In this document: positions 28,192 through 38,847 of the stretch, in pieces
How the letters are laid out: each line of letters opens with the position of its first letter
Position numbering within the stretch: position 1 is the stretch's first letter
Source: Richelia sinica FACHB-800
Lineage (GTDB): Bacteria > Cyanobacteriota > Cyanobacteriia > Cyanobacteriales > Nostocaceae
DNA length: 64,000 nt
Direction of reading: 5' to 3'
Assembly (NCBI RefSeq): GCF_014698825.1
Contig: NZ_JACJTT010000017.1
Span: 1 to 64,000 of the forward strand
Notes under the pieces: generated by a model
The model's input: the letters and a program-made list of their open reading frames with translations, nothing else
What the model was told of the DNA's origin: nothing
Database searches by the model: none
Made by a program: the position numbers and the translations under genes

Positions 28192-30849
28192 TTATACCTC
28201 TGCTGATGCTTCCAGTAATTTTACAGGAGCAGTGACTACTGGTAATTTTTTACTGAAGGTAATACCATTTTCCCCTTTATCAATCAAAATGGTGTCTCCA
28301 GAAATAAAGGTATTCTCTAATATCTTGGTGGCGATGGGGTTTTCTACTTCGCGCTGAATAGACCGTTTGAGGGGACGTGCGCCGTATACTGGGTCATATC
28401 CTGCTTCTACAAGGTGGTCACAGGCAGCTTGGGTAATCTCGAAGAAGATTTTTTGCTCTCGGAGAAGATTTTCCACTCGTTTGAGTTGGATACGGATGAT
28501 ATGGCGCATTTCTGCACGGCTGAGGGCATGGAAGAGAATAGTATCATCCACGCGGTTGAGGAATTCGGGGCGGAAATGTTTGCGTAGGGCATCGAGGACG
28601 CGATCGCGCATTGTGTCATACTGGGTATCATCACCAGATACATCGAGGATATGTTCACTACCGATGTTGCTGGTCATAACAATGACCGTATTGCGAAAAT
28701 CTACTGTTCTGCCTTGGGAGTCTGTCACACGTCCATCATCTAGAACTTGCAGCAGGATATTAAACACATCAGGGTGGGCTTTTTCCACTTCATCTAGCAA
28801 CACCACTGAGTAAGGATGACGGCGAATTGCTTCGGACAGTTGACCCCCTTCTTCATAGCCAACGTAGCCGGGAGGTGCACCCACCAAGCGGGAAACCGAG
28901 TGTTTTTCCATGTACTCGGACATATCTAACCTGACTAAGGCATCATCGGAGTCAAAGAGAAATTGGGCTAGGGCCCGGGCCAGTTCGGTTTTACCCACAC
29001 CAGTGGGGCCCATGAATAAGAAAGAACCGATGGGACGAGAGGGGTCTTTCATCCCCGCACGGGCCCGACGAATGGCAGCAGCAACAGCGGAAACAGCTTC
29101 TTCTTGACCGATGACTCTCTCGTGTAAATGGCTTTCGAGTTTGAGTAATTTTTGTCTTTCTGACTCTAGGAGACGGTTAACGGGGATACCTGTCCATTTG
29201 GCGACTATTTCGGCAATATCTGCTTCTGTAACTTGTTCCCGCAGCAGAGTGGAACCTTGGCTTTGTAATTCTAGGAGTTTCGTTTCCTTGGCTTCGCGAT
29301 CGCGCTGCACTCCCTCTAGTTTGCCATATTTTAATTGCGCTGCCTTATTTAAGTCGTAATCCCGTTCTGCCTGTTCAATTTGCACCCGCAGGGCATCTTC
29401 TTCTTTTTTGAGGGTGCTGATATCTTCTAATAGCTGCTTTTCCCCTTGCCATTGTTCATTAAATCTTTGTTGTTTAACCGTCAAAGTAGTAATTTCGTCT
29501 TCTATTCTTTCTAACCGTTCTCTGGTTTGGGGCGTTCCTTTATCTTCTCCTGATAAAGACAACTTTTCCATTTCTAACTGCATTAAACGGCGGTCAATTG
29601 CTTCTAATTCTGCCGGTTTGGAGGTAATTTCCATTTTTAACTTAGCTGCGGCTTCGTCTACTAAGTCAATGGCTTTATCTGGGAGAAATCTATCTGCAAT
29701 GTATCTGGCTGATAAAGTTGCCGCAGCCACTAGGGCAGAATCGGAAATTTTGACATTATGATGCACTTCATAACGTTCTTTCAAACCACGCAAAATGGAA
29801 ATGGTATTTTCTACGGTAGGTTGGTCAACAAATACCTGTTGAAAACGTCGTTCTAAAGCCGCATCTTTTTCAATATATTTGCGATATTCATCTAAGGTGG
29901 TTGCACCAATACACCGCAACTCACCTCTGGCTAACATTGGTTTGAGCAAATTGCCCGCATCCATTGAACCCTGTTGGTTGGAACCTGCACCAACGACGGT
30001 ATGCAGTTCATCAATGAATAAAACTACTTGGCCATTCGATTCAGTAACTTCGCGGAGAACGTTTTTTAAACGGTCTTCAAATTCACCTCTATATTTAGCC
30101 CCAGCAATTAAGCTGCCAATATCTAAAGAGATTAATTGGCGGTTTTTTAAAGATTCAGGTACGTCACCATTCACCATTCTCTGGGCTAAGGCTTCGGCAA
30201 TGGCGGTTTTACCAACACCTGGTTCACCAATTAACACAGGGTTATTTTTGCTACGTCGAGATAATACTTGAATGACCCGACGAATTTCTTCATCTCGACC
30301 AATTACAGGGTCTAATTTTCCAGCTTTAGCTTGTTCTGTTAAATCTCTACCAAATCTTTTTAAAGCTTCATAGGGGCCTTCCATGTTAGATTCTGTGACT
30401 TTGGTGGGAGAACGTTGGGATTTAACGGCTGATTCTAGTTTAATAATATCTACATTGAGTCCTTTAAAAATTCTTCTGCCAATGCGTTCATCTTCTGCAA
30501 AGGCTAAAAGTATATGTCCTTCCGAGATTTCTTCTTCTTTCATTTTGGCGCGAATTTCATCGGCCCGGTCTAACATTAAATCTAGATTTCGTCCTAAATA
30601 TAGCTGATCACTTTTGCCAATTTTTGGTTGACGTTGACAATAAGCTTGGAGTTGCTGTTGTAAACGTTGGACATCAATTTCTGCACGGGCAAGAATATTA
30701 GTAGCTAAACTGTTAGATTCTTCTAAAAGAGCAATAATTAAATGTTCTACTTCTAGTTGTTGTTGTAAATAAGCTCGAACTACGTCCTGAGATTTAATCA
30801 CTGCGTCCCAGGCTGTATCAGTAAATTTATCTGGATCTGTAGGCTGCAT
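28192..30849 (-). CDS. clpB: ATP-dependent disaggregase ClpB
   Basis: ClpB resolubilises protein aggregates together with DnaK. The order is N-terminal Clp repeats (about 1-145), first AAA domain with Walker A GEPGVGKT near 208, middle coiled-coil region (about 410-525), second AAA domain with GPTGVGKT near 610, and the C-terminal D2-small domain. At 885 residues it is slightly longer than Escherichia coli ClpB because of a longer tail after the last domain. The gene starts at ATG 30849. Cyanobacteria carry two or more ClpB copies; I cannot say which this is. Confidence 0.96.
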   Translation of the reverse strand: MQPTDPDKFTDTAWDAVIKSQDVVRAYLQQQLEVEHLIIALLEESNSLATNILARAEIDVQRLQQQLQAYCQRQPKIGKSDQLYLGRNLDLMLDRADEIRAKMKEEEISEGHILLAFAEDERIGRRIFKGLNVDIIKLESAVKSQRSPTKVTESNMEGPYEALKRFGRDLTEQAKAGKLDPVIGRDEEIRRVIQVLSRRSKNNPVLIGEPGVGKTAIAEALAQRMVNGDVPESLKNRQLISLDIGSLIAGAKYRGEFEDRLKNVLREVTESNGQVVLFIDELHTVVGAGSNQQGSMDAGNLLKPMLARGELRCIGATTLDEYRKYIEKDAALERRFQQVFVDQPTVENTISILRGLKERYEVHHNVKISDSALVAAATLSARYIADRFLPDKAIDLVDEAAAKLKMEITSKPAELEAIDRRLMQLEMEKLSLSGEDKGTPQTRERLERIEDEITTLTVKQQRFNEQWQGEKQLLEDISTLKKEEDALRVQIEQAERDYDLNKAAQLKYGKLEGVQRDREAKETKLLELQSQGSTLLREQVTEADIAEIVAKWTGIPVNRLLESERQKLLKLESHLHERVIGQEEAVSAVAAAIRRARAGMKDPSRPIGSFLFMGPTGVGKTELARALAQFLFDSDDALVRLDMSEYMEKHSVSRLVGAPPGYVGYEEGGQLSEAIRRHPYSVVLLDEVEKAHPDVFNILLQVLDDGRVTDSQGRTVDFRNTVIVMTSNIGSEHILDVSGDDTQYDTMRDRVLDALRKHFRPEFLNRVDDTILFHALSRAEMRHIIRIQLKRVENLLREQKIFFEITQAACDHLVEAGYDPVYGARPLKRSIQREVENPIATKILENTFISGDTILIDKGENGITFSKKLPVVTAPVKLLEASAEV

Positions 30850-31093
30850 CTTTGAGAATTTTGGGTTTGAGATTGGGAATTTTAGTTGAGAATTTGGGGA
30901 GCGGTGAAAATCGATAATTTTAGATTTTATCTTATTGATTATCTATAACTGTGGGTATCTGGGTTGATTACTTTAGTTAACCATAAATTTTTGTGGGCGA
31001 TCGCACGGGCCTATCCCCTGAGTTGATAAACTAGATTAGCTCTAGGGGTGGATGACAATCTGGTGCGATCGCCTGTGGGTAGCTGGGGATAAA

Positions 31094-31522
31094 TTATTGG
31101 TTGACCAATTGTGCTTGGGATTCTGCTTTAGTCCCTTGAGTTCCAATTTGAATTAATTCGACTTTATAGCCATCGGGATCTTCCACAAAAGCAATGACTG
31201 TGGAACCATGCTTCATTGGCCCAGGTTCCCGTACTACCTTCCCACCTAACTTTTTAATCTCCTCACAGGTGGCGTAAATATCATCTACACCCAAGGCGAT
31301 ATGACCATAGGCAGTACCTAAATCGTACTTTTCCACGCCCCAGTTATATGTTAGTTCTAGCACTGTATGGTCGCTCTCGTCGCCATAACCGACAAAAGCT
31401 AGGGTAAATTCTCCCCCTGGATAGTCTTTGCGTCGGAGTAATTTCATCCCTAGTAAGTCGCAGTAGAATTTCAAGGACTCCTCTAGGTTTCCTACCCGCA
31501 GCATTGTATGTAGTAATCGCAT
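31094..31522 (-). CDS. gloA: Lactoylglutathione lyase (glyoxalase I)
   Basis: It converts the methylglyoxal-glutathione hemithioacetal to S-lactoylglutathione. The N-terminal [20 protein letters not shown] holds the first metal-binding histidine, and the second half has [14 protein letters not shown] and [14 protein letters not shown] with the glutamate ligand. At 142 residues it is the small, nickel-type, single-domain form. Confidence 0.96.
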   Translation of the reverse strand: MRLLHTMLRVGNLEESLKFYCDLLGMKLLRRKDYPGGEFTLAFVGYGDESDHTVLELTYNWGVEKYDLGTAYGHIALGVDDIYATCEEIKKLGGKVVREPGPMKHGSTVIAFVEDPDGYKVELIQIGTQGTKAESQAQLVNQ

Positions 31523-31627
31523 ATTGAGCCTTCGTTATAATCTCTACATTCTACTAAGAATGCTACTGGAAAACCTGATTGAATAGGGAAGGGTAAATAT
31601 AGAAGTATGAATAGTTTCGACAAGGGA

Positions 31628-31672
31628 GAGCGATCGCTAGTTAAAGTAGGGGTAACCCCTTAGCGATCGCTC
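31628..31672. repeat. HIP1-based perfect hairpin
   Basis: A 12-bp perfect inverted repeat (GAGCGATCGCTA and TAGCGATCGCTC), each arm holding a HIP1 octamer, encloses a smaller hairpin AGGGG-TAA-CCCCT. It lies between the gloA start and the stop of the 59-residue gene, so on the minus strand it could act as a transcription terminator, although no T-tract follows. Confidence 0.65.
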
Positions 31673-31725
31673 CATAGGCTGGTTTAACTCCAGATGTTAT
31701 AGAATGAGGAGGTTAGAGAAATAAA

Positions 31726-31905
31726 TCATTTTGGCGGTTCCATCATTTTTTTCCTTAATCTTTCCTGTGCGATGGCGAGAATTTGGTCTAGAGGAGTTTC
31801 CGCAATGAACTTGGAAGTTGCTTCTCTAAACTCAATGTAGGGACATTTATCGCCTAAAACGCATCCATTGGTGCAGGCTTGAGCGCAGTTAATTTTCTGC
31901 TCCAC
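31726..31905 (-). CDS. 59-residue cysteine-rich conserved small protein
   Basis: A short frame on the minus strand starts with GTG 31905; AGAGG lies eight bases upstream. The peptide begins MEQKINCAQACTNGCVLGDK and continues CPYIEF, with cysteines spaced C-x3-C-x3-C-x5-C, then an amphipathic helical second half (ATSKFIAETPLDQILAIAQE). The four closely spaced cysteines suggest metal or iron-sulfur binding, which is inference. I have the impression that similar peptides occur across filamentous cyanobacteria, but cannot name the family. It is divergently arranged with mnmE, which starts 141 bases away. Confidence 0.65.
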   Translation of the reverse strand: MEQKINCAQACTNGCVLGDKCPYIEFREATSKFIAETPLDQILAIAQERLRKKMMEPPK

Positions 31906-32046
31906 AGTTTATTCCTCTCTACAATCGGGGCGTTTTTACCCTTCAGATAAATATGACCTTGGTAGTTGCTATCCTAATTGACAGATACACTGTCAGCGTA
32001 GCTCCTGATAGGGGCTAGGCATTTTTGGAACCCCTCAACTGATACC

Positions 32047-33462
32047 ATGTCCGAACTTTTGGCTAATACGGGAACTATCGCTGCCATCGCTACTGCTGTT
32101 GTACCGCAACAAGGGAGTGTGGGTATTGTGCGGGTTTCTGGTTCTCAAGCGATCGCTATTGCCCAAACTTTGTTTCATGCACCTGGTCGTCAAGTTTGGG
32201 AAAGTCACCGCATTCTCTACGGTTATATCTACCAACCGCAGACAAAGCAACTCATAGATGAAGCTTTGTTACTAATCATGCAAGCACCCCGTTCTTACAC
32301 CCGTGAAGATGTGGTGGAGTTCCATTGTCATGGAGGAATTATAGCAGTTCAACAAGTATTGCAACTGTGTTTAGAACAGGGAGCAAGATTAGCCCAACCG
32401 GGTGAATTTACTCTGCGTGCTTTTTTAAATGGTAGATTGGATTTAACCCAAGCAGAAAGTATTGCTGATTTGGTAGGAGCAAAGTCACCCCAAGCTGCAC
32501 AAACGGCGTTAGCTGGGTTACAAGGTAAATTAGCTCATCCCATCCGTCAATTACGCGCTCAGTGTTTAGATATTTTGGCAGAAATCGAAGCCAGAATCGA
32601 TTTTGAAGAGGATTTACCCCCTTTAGATGAATTAGGGATAATTGCCCAAATAGAGTTGATTAATGGGGAAATTAACCGACTATTAGCCACAAAAGACCAA
32701 GGGGAATTACTCCGCACAGGCTTAAAGGTGGCAATTGTGGGCCGTCCCAATGTGGGTAAATCTAGTTTATTAAATGCCTGGAGTAGGAGCGATCGCGCTA
32801 TTGTGACAGACCTACCAGGAACCACCCGTGATGTAGTGGAATCCCAGTTAGTTGTGGGGGGAATTCCCGTGCAAGTGCTAGATACAGCGGGAATTCGCGA
32901 CACAGAAGACCAAGTGGAAAAAATCGGAGTTGAGCGATCGCGTCGTGCTGCTAATGCTGCTGATTTAGTATTATTCACCATTGATGCTTCAGTGGGTTGG
33001 ACGGAAGCTGATCAAGAGATTTACACCCAAGTACAAGACCGTCCGTTAATTTTGGTATTAAACAAAATTGACCTCATAGAAAATAGTGATGATTTAGCAT
33101 CTTTATCGACACAATCTCTCGCTATCAAATATCCCAGCCAAATTAATCAAATTGTCAAAACAGCCGCCGCACAAAATCAAGGTATTGACGCTTTAGAAAC
33201 AGCAATTTTAGCCATAGTTAAAACTGGTAAAGTTCAAGCGGCTGATTTAGATTTAGCTATTAATCAAAGACAAGCAGCAGCCTTAACCAAAGCGCAAATT
33301 GCCTTACAACAAGTAAGAACAACAATTGAGCAACAATTACCCTTAGATTTTTGGACAATTGATTTACGAGGAGCAATTTACGCTTTGGGAGAAATCACTG
33401 GAGAGGAAGTTACAGAGTCAGTTTTAGATAGGATATTTAGCAGATTTTGTATTGGTAAATAG
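32047..33462 (+). CDS. mnmE: tRNA uridine-5-carboxymethylaminomethyl modification GTPase MnmE
   Basis: With MnmG it modifies the wobble uridine of tRNAs. The N-terminal formyl-THF-binding domain, helical domain and inserted Ras-like G domain are in order: G1 GRPNVGKSS near residue 227, [13 protein letters not shown], and NKID. It ends in the strictly conserved C-terminal CIGK. At 471 residues its length is typical. Confidence 0.98.
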   Translation: MSELLANTGTIAAIATAVVPQQGSVGIVRVSGSQAIAIAQTLFHAPGRQVWESHRILYGYIYQPQTKQLIDEALLLIMQAPRSYTREDVVEFHCHGGIIAVQQVLQLCLEQGARLAQPGEFTLRAFLNGRLDLTQAESIADLVGAKSPQAAQTALAGLQGKLAHPIRQLRAQCLDILAEIEARIDFEEDLPPLDELGIIAQIELINGEINRLLATKDQGELLRTGLKVAIVGRPNVGKSSLLNAWSRSDRAIVTDLPGTTRDVVESQLVVGGIPVQVLDTAGIRDTEDQVEKIGVERSRRAANAADLVLFTIDASVGWTEADQEIYTQVQDRPLILVLNKIDLIENSDDLASLSTQSLAIKYPSQINQIVKTAAAQNQGIDALETAILAIVKTGKVQAADLDLAINQRQAAALTKAQIALQQVRTTIEQQLPLDFWTIDLRGAIYALGEITGEEVTESVLDRIFSRFCIGK

Positions 33463-33463
33463 A

Positions 33464-33567
33464 TATAGCAGGTGACAGGTAACAGGTGACAGGTGACAGT
33501 GCTAAAAGCCTTTGGCTGTCAAGTTTTAGTGTTAGTTAATGTCCTAACCACTCTGTCCATTGCTATA
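33464..33567 (+). repeat. MITE-like element, family A, copy 3
   Basis: A 104-bp copy beginning two bases after the mnmE stop codon. Its ends are TATAGCAGGTGACAGG and (inverted) TATAGCAATGGACAGAG. Its core AGTGCTAAAAGCCTTTGGCT is shared with the other copies. Confidence 0.88.
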
Positions 33568-33734
33568 TCTCTGAACAAGTAGAGAAGTTCCATCTAATAC
33601 CAAATCGAACTAATACCAAATCGAAAAATGTTGGCAACAGATGATTACCCCACCCGCGCTATCGCGCACCCTCCCCGCTTGCAGGGAGGGTTGGGGAGAG
33701 GTTTACTCAATGTGTTGGTTGCTTTTGGAGAATT

Positions 33735-33792
33735 GGTATAACGTCTCTACAAGGGTTTCAAACCACACACATTTAATTCTCGGAGAAGTCTA
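33735..33792 (-). repeat. MITE-like element, family B, partial copy 3
   Basis: Only one half of the family-B element is present: it shares CCCTTGTAGAGACGTT and TTAAATGTGTGTGG (minus strand) with the 8334 copy but lacks the other arm. The gap it occupies (33568-33849) also has a direct repeat TAATACCAAATCGAA (33597 and 33611) and a CCCTCCC/GGGAGGG hairpin near 33670-33690. Confidence 0.6.
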
Positions 33793-33849
33793 ATTAAGTT
33801 GAATAAAGGTTGAGAGAATTTCTTTGTCAAATTCAACAATAATCATTGC

Positions 33850-35280
33850 TCAAACATAAACAAAGTAACTAGACCCCAGGGTGAGACCTGAAGAACCCTG
33901 CACAATAGCCACCAATTCATCAGTGGAGTTGAAAATACCATTAATATTCGTATCTAGATAAATAGCAGTACCAGTTACACCAGAAACAGGTGATGTCCGC
34001 AGAAAATATTTGCTTGCAGAGCCTTCCAATTGAATTTTATCCTGACTAGAATTGAAGTCTGTGATCAAAGCATAGTCAGATAAACCTGCACTAGAATTAT
34101 TGCCATCGTTGTAGAAAACAGTTGTTGCACTGCTAAGAACAAAGCGGTCATAACCACTACCGCCTGTTAAAGTGTCTATGGAGCCAACTCCATTCTCTGT
34201 ACCCACACCTGTCAAAGTGTCGTTACCACCAGCACCATTTAAGGAATCTCTGCCGCCACCACCTCTGAGGATATCATTTCCATTGTCACCATTGAGAGTA
34301 TTGGCCCCATTATTACCAGTGATATTGTCATTGAAAATTGAACCTTTGACGTTCTCAACATTGGAAATAACGTCATTTCCTGCACTTCCACTGGTGAGTC
34401 CAGTTGTTAGATTGACCACAACCCCTGAACCAACAAAACCATACTCAACGGTATCAGTACCACCTCCACCATTAATGGTATCTGCACCAGATCCCCCTAA
34501 GAAAGATTCATTAGCAGCAGAACCGGTTAGCACGTCATTAAAACGAGAACCTAACACCCGTTCAATGGAAACTAAAGAATCTCCACCACTACCACCAGTC
34601 ACAACTCCGGTGGATAAATTCACATTGACTGCAAAGGTAGCATCAAAATAGACAGCAGTATCAAATCCAGTACCACCATTAATCAGATCAGCACCACCAA
34701 ATCCTTGAATTTGGTTATTACCAGAGTTTCCAGTTAATACATCGAGATAGGCTGACCCCTCGATGTCTTCTACATTGGAAATCACCGAAGTACCATAAGA
34801 AGTAATTGCTTGTCCTGTTGAAAGATTGACAACTACACCTTCACTAAATCCTTTGAAGTTTATAACATCAATACCAGCCCCACCATTAATGGTGTCGTTG
34901 CCTTTAGAACCGAGGAAACTATCATCGCCAGCAGAACCGAGAAAACTGTCATTCCCCCGATAGATATATTGATTATAGTCATATGTTGACTCACCAACAG
35001 TCAAAAGGTTATTTCTTGTCGCAACATCAATATTTACATTTGTCTCTTGGGAACTAAGTTCACCGTTAGTTCTAAAGTAATAGACCGAAGTAATAGTTCC
35101 AGAATTAAAGAATCCGTTTGACCTAAAGGTGAAATTGATACCTATGTTGCTCTCCCCTAAAACACCGTTGCCGTAGTAAATTTCAAAAGTGGTGGAAGTT
35201 TGCGCTCCCCAGCTTGGGGCATTGGAGGATGTTCCACCTCCACCGTACCTGTTAGGTTGAAATATTACGATATTAGCCAT
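33850..35280 (-). CDS. RTX-type calcium-binding repeat protein
   Basis: A 476-residue protein with no N-terminal signal peptide, as expected of type I (C-terminal signal) secretion substrates. Repeats of the GGxGxDxux kind fill about residues 110-400 (for instance GNDTINGGAGIDVI, GGADLINGGTGFDTA, GGGRDSLNGAGGNDTL). The N-terminal 100 residues are not recognised. Such proteins form calcium-stabilised beta rolls outside the cell. No type I transporter genes are adjacent. The function of the N-terminal part is unknown. Confidence 0.85.
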   Translation of the reverse strand: MANIVIFQPNRYGGGGTSSNAPSWGAQTSTTFEIYYGNGVLGESNIGINFTFRSNGFFNSGTITSVYYFRTNGELSSQETNVNIDVATRNNLLTVGESTYDYNQYIYRGNDSFLGSAGDDSFLGSKGNDTINGGAGIDVINFKGFSEGVVVNLSTGQAITSYGTSVISNVEDIEGSAYLDVLTGNSGNNQIQGFGGADLINGGTGFDTAVYFDATFAVNVNLSTGVVTGGSGGDSLVSIERVLGSRFNDVLTGSAANESFLGGSGADTINGGGGTDTVEYGFVGSGVVVNLTTGLTSGSAGNDVISNVENVKGSIFNDNITGNNGANTLNGDNGNDILRGGGGRDSLNGAGGNDTLTGVGTENGVGSIDTLTGGSGYDRFVLSSATTVFYNDGNNSSAGLSDYALITDFNSSQDKIQLEGSASKYFLRTSPVSGVTGTAIYLDTNINGIFNSTDELVAIVQGSSGLTLGSSYFVYV

Positions 35281-35614
35281 AAAACTTTTTCTCGCGATTA
35301 AATGTTTGGTGTGAATTGATTTTGAGTGCAGATGTCATGTTTATCTCAGTTTCTCTAACCTTAATTACAATTAAAGAGGCACGAGGATAATTGACATGGA
35401 GACTCAGCAAAAAACTGACTAATACAAATTAGGTGTAACCACTGCCGCTACACACACAATATTGTTACCTGTTACTTAATACTTGGAACGCTACTTAATT
35501 TGCTTTGATGAGATTGTAACAAACAAGACTAGCATAATTTATACAAGAACTAATGTCAATATCAGTTCGAGTTCAGACTATTTTGTTATTCATTTCATAA
35601 ATGAAATGGTCTTT

Positions 35615-35723
35615 TATAGCAATGGACAGAACGGTTAGGACATTAATTAACTAATAATAAAATCGAGACAGCCAAAGGCTTCTAGCACTGTCACCTGTCA
35701 CCTGTTAACTGTCACCTGCTATA
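35615..35723 (-). repeat. MITE-like element, family A, copy 4
   Basis: An inverted copy of 109 bp: TATAGCAATGGACAG at the left end, CACCTGCTATA at the right, with the core AGCCAAAGGCTTCTAGCACT. Both ends match copies 3 and 5 well. Confidence 0.88.
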
Positions 35724-35793
35724 GATAACGATATGATAGATATTTCAGACTGTGGAAAATGATTCTATTGATAGTAAATCGTCCATTTTGTAA

Positions 35794-35814
35794 GGGTTTA
35801 GCATTGCTAAACCC
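35794..35814 (-). terminator. Hairpin downstream of speA, possible terminator
   Basis: A 9-bp perfect stem (GGGTTTAGC/GCTAAACCC) with a 3-base loop lies about 120 bases after the speA stop codon. The flanks are not T-rich on the minus strand (CCTTACAAAATGG), so termination is only possible; the palindrome also resembles a dispersed Nostocales repeat. Confidence 0.4.
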
Positions 35815-35936
35815 CTAGGAAAAATATGGTTTTCCCTTGACACATATTTGGTGTCTTATGTCAACGTGTAAGTCCTAGTTACATAGAAAAATCATCTTAC
35901 AGATAATCTCTTGCAAACCAATGAAAAAGTTTGAAT

Positions 35937-37952
35937 TTAACTTATTAAATAAGTGTATTTACGTAAACTTTGTTCATAGGTTTGGAGAAGACGTTGGGAT
36001 TCTGCTAGAGTGATGCGTTTTTCTTCTAATGCCTGTTCACAGCGTTGGCGAATATTTTCCACCATGTCCTCTGAGTCATACTGAACATAGCTGACAACTT
36101 CGCTCATGGTATCACCTTTGACTACATGTTCGATTTGGTAGCCTTTAGGTGTGAGTTGAATGTGAACAGCGTTAGTATCTCCAAATAAGTTATGGAGGTT
36201 ACCCATGATTTCTTGGTATGCACCATTGAGGAACATGCCTAAGTAATAAGGTTCTCCTGGTTGGAAGGTGTGGAGTTCTAAAACTGATTTCACATCCCGC
36301 AGGTCAATGAATCGGTCTATTTTCCCGTCGCTATCACAGGTGAGGTCAGCTAGAATGGCGCGGTGGGTGGGTTCTTCATCTAACCGATGGATGGGCATGA
36401 TGGGGAAAAGTTGGTCAATGGCCCAACAATCGGGTGCTGATTGAAATACCGACAAATTGACGTAATAGATGGAAGCCATGATTTTTTCTAGGTCTTCCAG
36501 TTCATCGGGTACATATTCTTCCTGTCTGGTGATTTCCAGAATTTTTTGACAGCAAGCCCAGTATAAACGTTCGGCTTTGGCCCGTTCTCGCAGTCTCAAA
36601 ATGCCTAAATTAAAGCGACTGATGGCTTCTTCTTTAAATTGGGCTGCGTCGTGATAAAACTCTTGGTAGTTCTCTTTGTTGATGGATTGGTAGGTTTCCC
36701 AGAGATAGTTAATAATGGGGGATTCTCCCTCTTGAGGTGGTTCAGGGGGATGACGGGGGACTTCACTGGTGCTGAGAACATCAAAGATGAGGACTGATTG
36801 GTGGGATGCGATCGCCCGACCGCTTTCACTAATTAATGTGGGAACGGCTATTTGCTTTTCTGCACAGGTATCTTTTAACTCTGCCACAATATCATTGGCA
36901 TAGTTTTGCATGTTGTAGTTTTTGGAGGCGTAGAAGTTGGTTTGGGAACCGTCGTAATCTACCCCCAAGCCACCACCAACATCGAGATATTTCATGTTAG
37001 CCCCTAAACCTGCTAGTTCCACATAAATGCGGCTAGCTTCTTGGATGGCATCTTTGATGACGTTAATGGCTGAAATTTGAGAACCGATATGGAAATGTAA
37101 CAACTGCAAAGAATCTAGTAAATCGGCTTCCCGCAATTTATCTACTGCTTCCATAATCTCAGGAATAGTCAAACCAAATTTAGCGCGATCGCCTGTGGAG
37201 GTTCCCCAGCGTCCCATTCCTTGGGTACTGAGTTTGGCCCTCACTCCTAAAATTGGCTTAATTCCTAATTGATGGCTAGCAGTAATGGCTAAATCCACCT
37301 CTTCTATTTGTTCTAGGACGATAATCGGTGTTTGTCCTAGTTTTTGAGCTAACATTGCTGTTTCGATGTATTCCCGGTCTTTGTAGCCATTGCAAACTAA
37401 CAATGCACCGGGGGTATCCAATATCGCTAGGGCAATCATTAACTCCGGCTTAGAACCAGCCTCTAAACCAAATTGATGGGGTTTGCCAAACCTGACTAAA
37501 TCTTCAATTAAATGGCGTTGTTGGTTGCACTTGACTGGAAAAACACCACGATATACGCCAGGATAGTTATAACGAGCGATCGCTTTGGCAAAACAAGCAT
37601 TTAACCGCTCGATGCGGTCTTCTAAAATATCAGAAAACCGAATTAACAACGGTAAGCCTAAGTTTCTCTGTTTGAGTGCATTAACTAATTCAAACAAATC
37701 TAGGGAACCACCGCGATCGCCTTTGGGGGAAACTGTCACGTGACCAGCAGCATTGATGGAAAAATAGGGCTGTCCCCAACCACCGATGCGATATAGGTCT
37801 TCACTGTCTTCTATTTTCCAACTGCGGGACAAATCACCTGTATTACTACTAGGTGCAAGGAGTTTCTTTTGCTTCTGACCTTTCAATAATTCCGATTTAC
37901 GCCCGTTAGACGGTAGTTTGATAATTTCGTCTGCGGTTGACTCAACACCCAT
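35937..37952 (-). CDS. speA: Biosynthetic arginine decarboxylase SpeA
   Basis: It decarboxylates arginine to agmatine, the first step of the polyamine route in cyanobacteria. This is a PLP-dependent fold III enzyme: YRGVFPVKCNQQRHL holds the Schiff-base lysine, then the barrel segments (LHFHIGSQISAINVIKDA, DVGGGLGVDYDGS) and the C-terminal domain (CDSDGKIDRFIDLRD, QEIMGNLHNLFGDTNA). At 671 residues its length is as expected. A 50-residue polar N-terminal extension is typical of this family in cyanobacteria. No partner polyamine genes are adjacent. Confidence 0.97.
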   Translation of the reverse strand: MGVESTADEIIKLPSNGRKSELLKGQKQKKLLAPSSNTGDLSRSWKIEDSEDLYRIGGWGQPYFSINAAGHVTVSPKGDRGGSLDLFELVNALKQRNLGLPLLIRFSDILEDRIERLNACFAKAIARYNYPGVYRGVFPVKCNQQRHLIEDLVRFGKPHQFGLEAGSKPELMIALAILDTPGALLVCNGYKDREYIETAMLAQKLGQTPIIVLEQIEEVDLAITASHQLGIKPILGVRAKLSTQGMGRWGTSTGDRAKFGLTIPEIMEAVDKLREADLLDSLQLLHFHIGSQISAINVIKDAIQEASRIYVELAGLGANMKYLDVGGGLGVDYDGSQTNFYASKNYNMQNYANDIVAELKDTCAEKQIAVPTLISESGRAIASHQSVLIFDVLSTSEVPRHPPEPPQEGESPIINYLWETYQSINKENYQEFYHDAAQFKEEAISRFNLGILRLRERAKAERLYWACCQKILEITRQEEYVPDELEDLEKIMASIYYVNLSVFQSAPDCWAIDQLFPIMPIHRLDEEPTHRAILADLTCDSDGKIDRFIDLRDVKSVLELHTFQPGEPYYLGMFLNGAYQEIMGNLHNLFGDTNAVHIQLTPKGYQIEHVVKGDTMSEVVSYVQYDSEDMVENIRQRCEQALEEKRITLAESQRLLQTYEQSLRKYTYLIS

Positions 37953-38226
37953 TTCTTCCTGACCTCCGTGTTTCTCCCACGAATTAACAATTTAACGCAT
38001 TCGCCTGGCAATAGATATGTACCCAGAAATAATTTCTGATGGTTAAGAGGAAGTTAAACGAAAAGACTTTTAACGAGAGATTATTGGTGTAAAGAAGTCC
38101 CCGCACAACAGCTGACTACCACCCTGGATAAATCCTGCCAGAGAAAATCCCCCAGCTACTAGACAAAACACCTGAATACCATTGACAATTGACCCATAAA
38201 ATTTTGTTAAGTTTTCGGAGATAGCT

Positions 38227-38676
38227 TTGGAACGCACATTTTTAGCAATCAAGCCAGATGGTGTACAGCGTGGGTTGGTGGGTGAAATTATTCGCCGTTT
38301 TGAAACCAAAGGCTTTACTCTCGTAGGCTTAAAATTCTTGAACGTCAGCAAAGAATTAGCAGAACAACACTATGACGTTCACCGGGAAAGGCCATTTTTC
38401 GGCAGCTTAGTAGAATTTATTACTTCTGGCCCAGTGGTAGCAATGGTTTGGGAAGGTGATGGAGTTATTGCATCTGCTAGAAAAATTATTGGTGCAACCA
38501 ACCCCCTAAACGCAGAACCAGGTACAATTCGTGGTGATTTTGGCATCAATATCGGCCGTAACTTGATTCACGGTTCTGATGCCCCAGAAACCGCACAACG
38601 GGAAGTTTCTCTGTGGTTTAAGGATGAGGAATTAGTTAACTGGCAACCTTTAATTACACCTTGGTTGAAAGAGTAA
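38227..38676 (+). CDS. ndk: Nucleoside-diphosphate kinase
   Basis: It equalises nucleoside triphosphate pools through a phosphohistidine intermediate. All family motifs are present: [34 protein letters not shown] with the catalytic histidine, and the C-terminal WLKE. At 149 residues it is full length. The start is TTG 38227 with GGAG at 38217-38220, six bases upstream; there is no in-frame ATG before MERTFL. Confidence 0.97.
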   Translation: MERTFLAIKPDGVQRGLVGEIIRRFETKGFTLVGLKFLNVSKELAEQHYDVHRERPFFGSLVEFITSGPVVAMVWEGDGVIASARKIIGATNPLNAEPGTIRGDFGINIGRNLIHGSDAPETAQREVSLWFKDEELVNWQPLITPWLKE

Positions 38677-38847
38677 TTATTGATCGGTGACAGGTGAGAG
38701 GCGACAGGTAAGATATAGCAGGTGAGTCTTGTGTGATCAAGTATCCATCATCTGTAGACATCCTCAGCATCTGGGCTATAGCTAGAACATGAGATGTGAG
38801 AATCTTTATCCTGTGGCCTCACCTGTGCCTGTGCTTAAGGCAATTAC

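Larger units (their letters stand above)
35281..35936. other. 656-base intergenic region with a MITE and a hairpin
   Basis: No coding sequence recognised. It holds a family-A element (35615-35723) and a 9-bp hairpin (35794-35814). The minus-strand RTX promoter should be close to 35281-35400, but I see no clear box pair. Confidence 0.6.

Noticed and set aside
31628-31672. Attachment site of a mobile element
   Set aside because: There is no integrase, no direct repeat pair and no tRNA; a HIP1 hairpin explains it.
33464-33567. tRNA or riboswitch at the family-A repeats
   Set aside because: The fixed ends and multiple copies in both orientations show a repeat element; no cloverleaf or T-loop sequence is present.
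34172-34651. 159-codon frame on the plus strand inside the RTX gene
   Set aside because: It is the antisense of the Gly/Asp-rich repeats, giving a Pro/Ser-rich pseudo-protein; the minus-strand frame has the clear RTX motif.
35794-35814. Firm terminator of speA
   Set aside because: No T-tract follows on the minus strand; the palindrome is a common dispersed sequence. Kept only as a possible terminator with low confidence.
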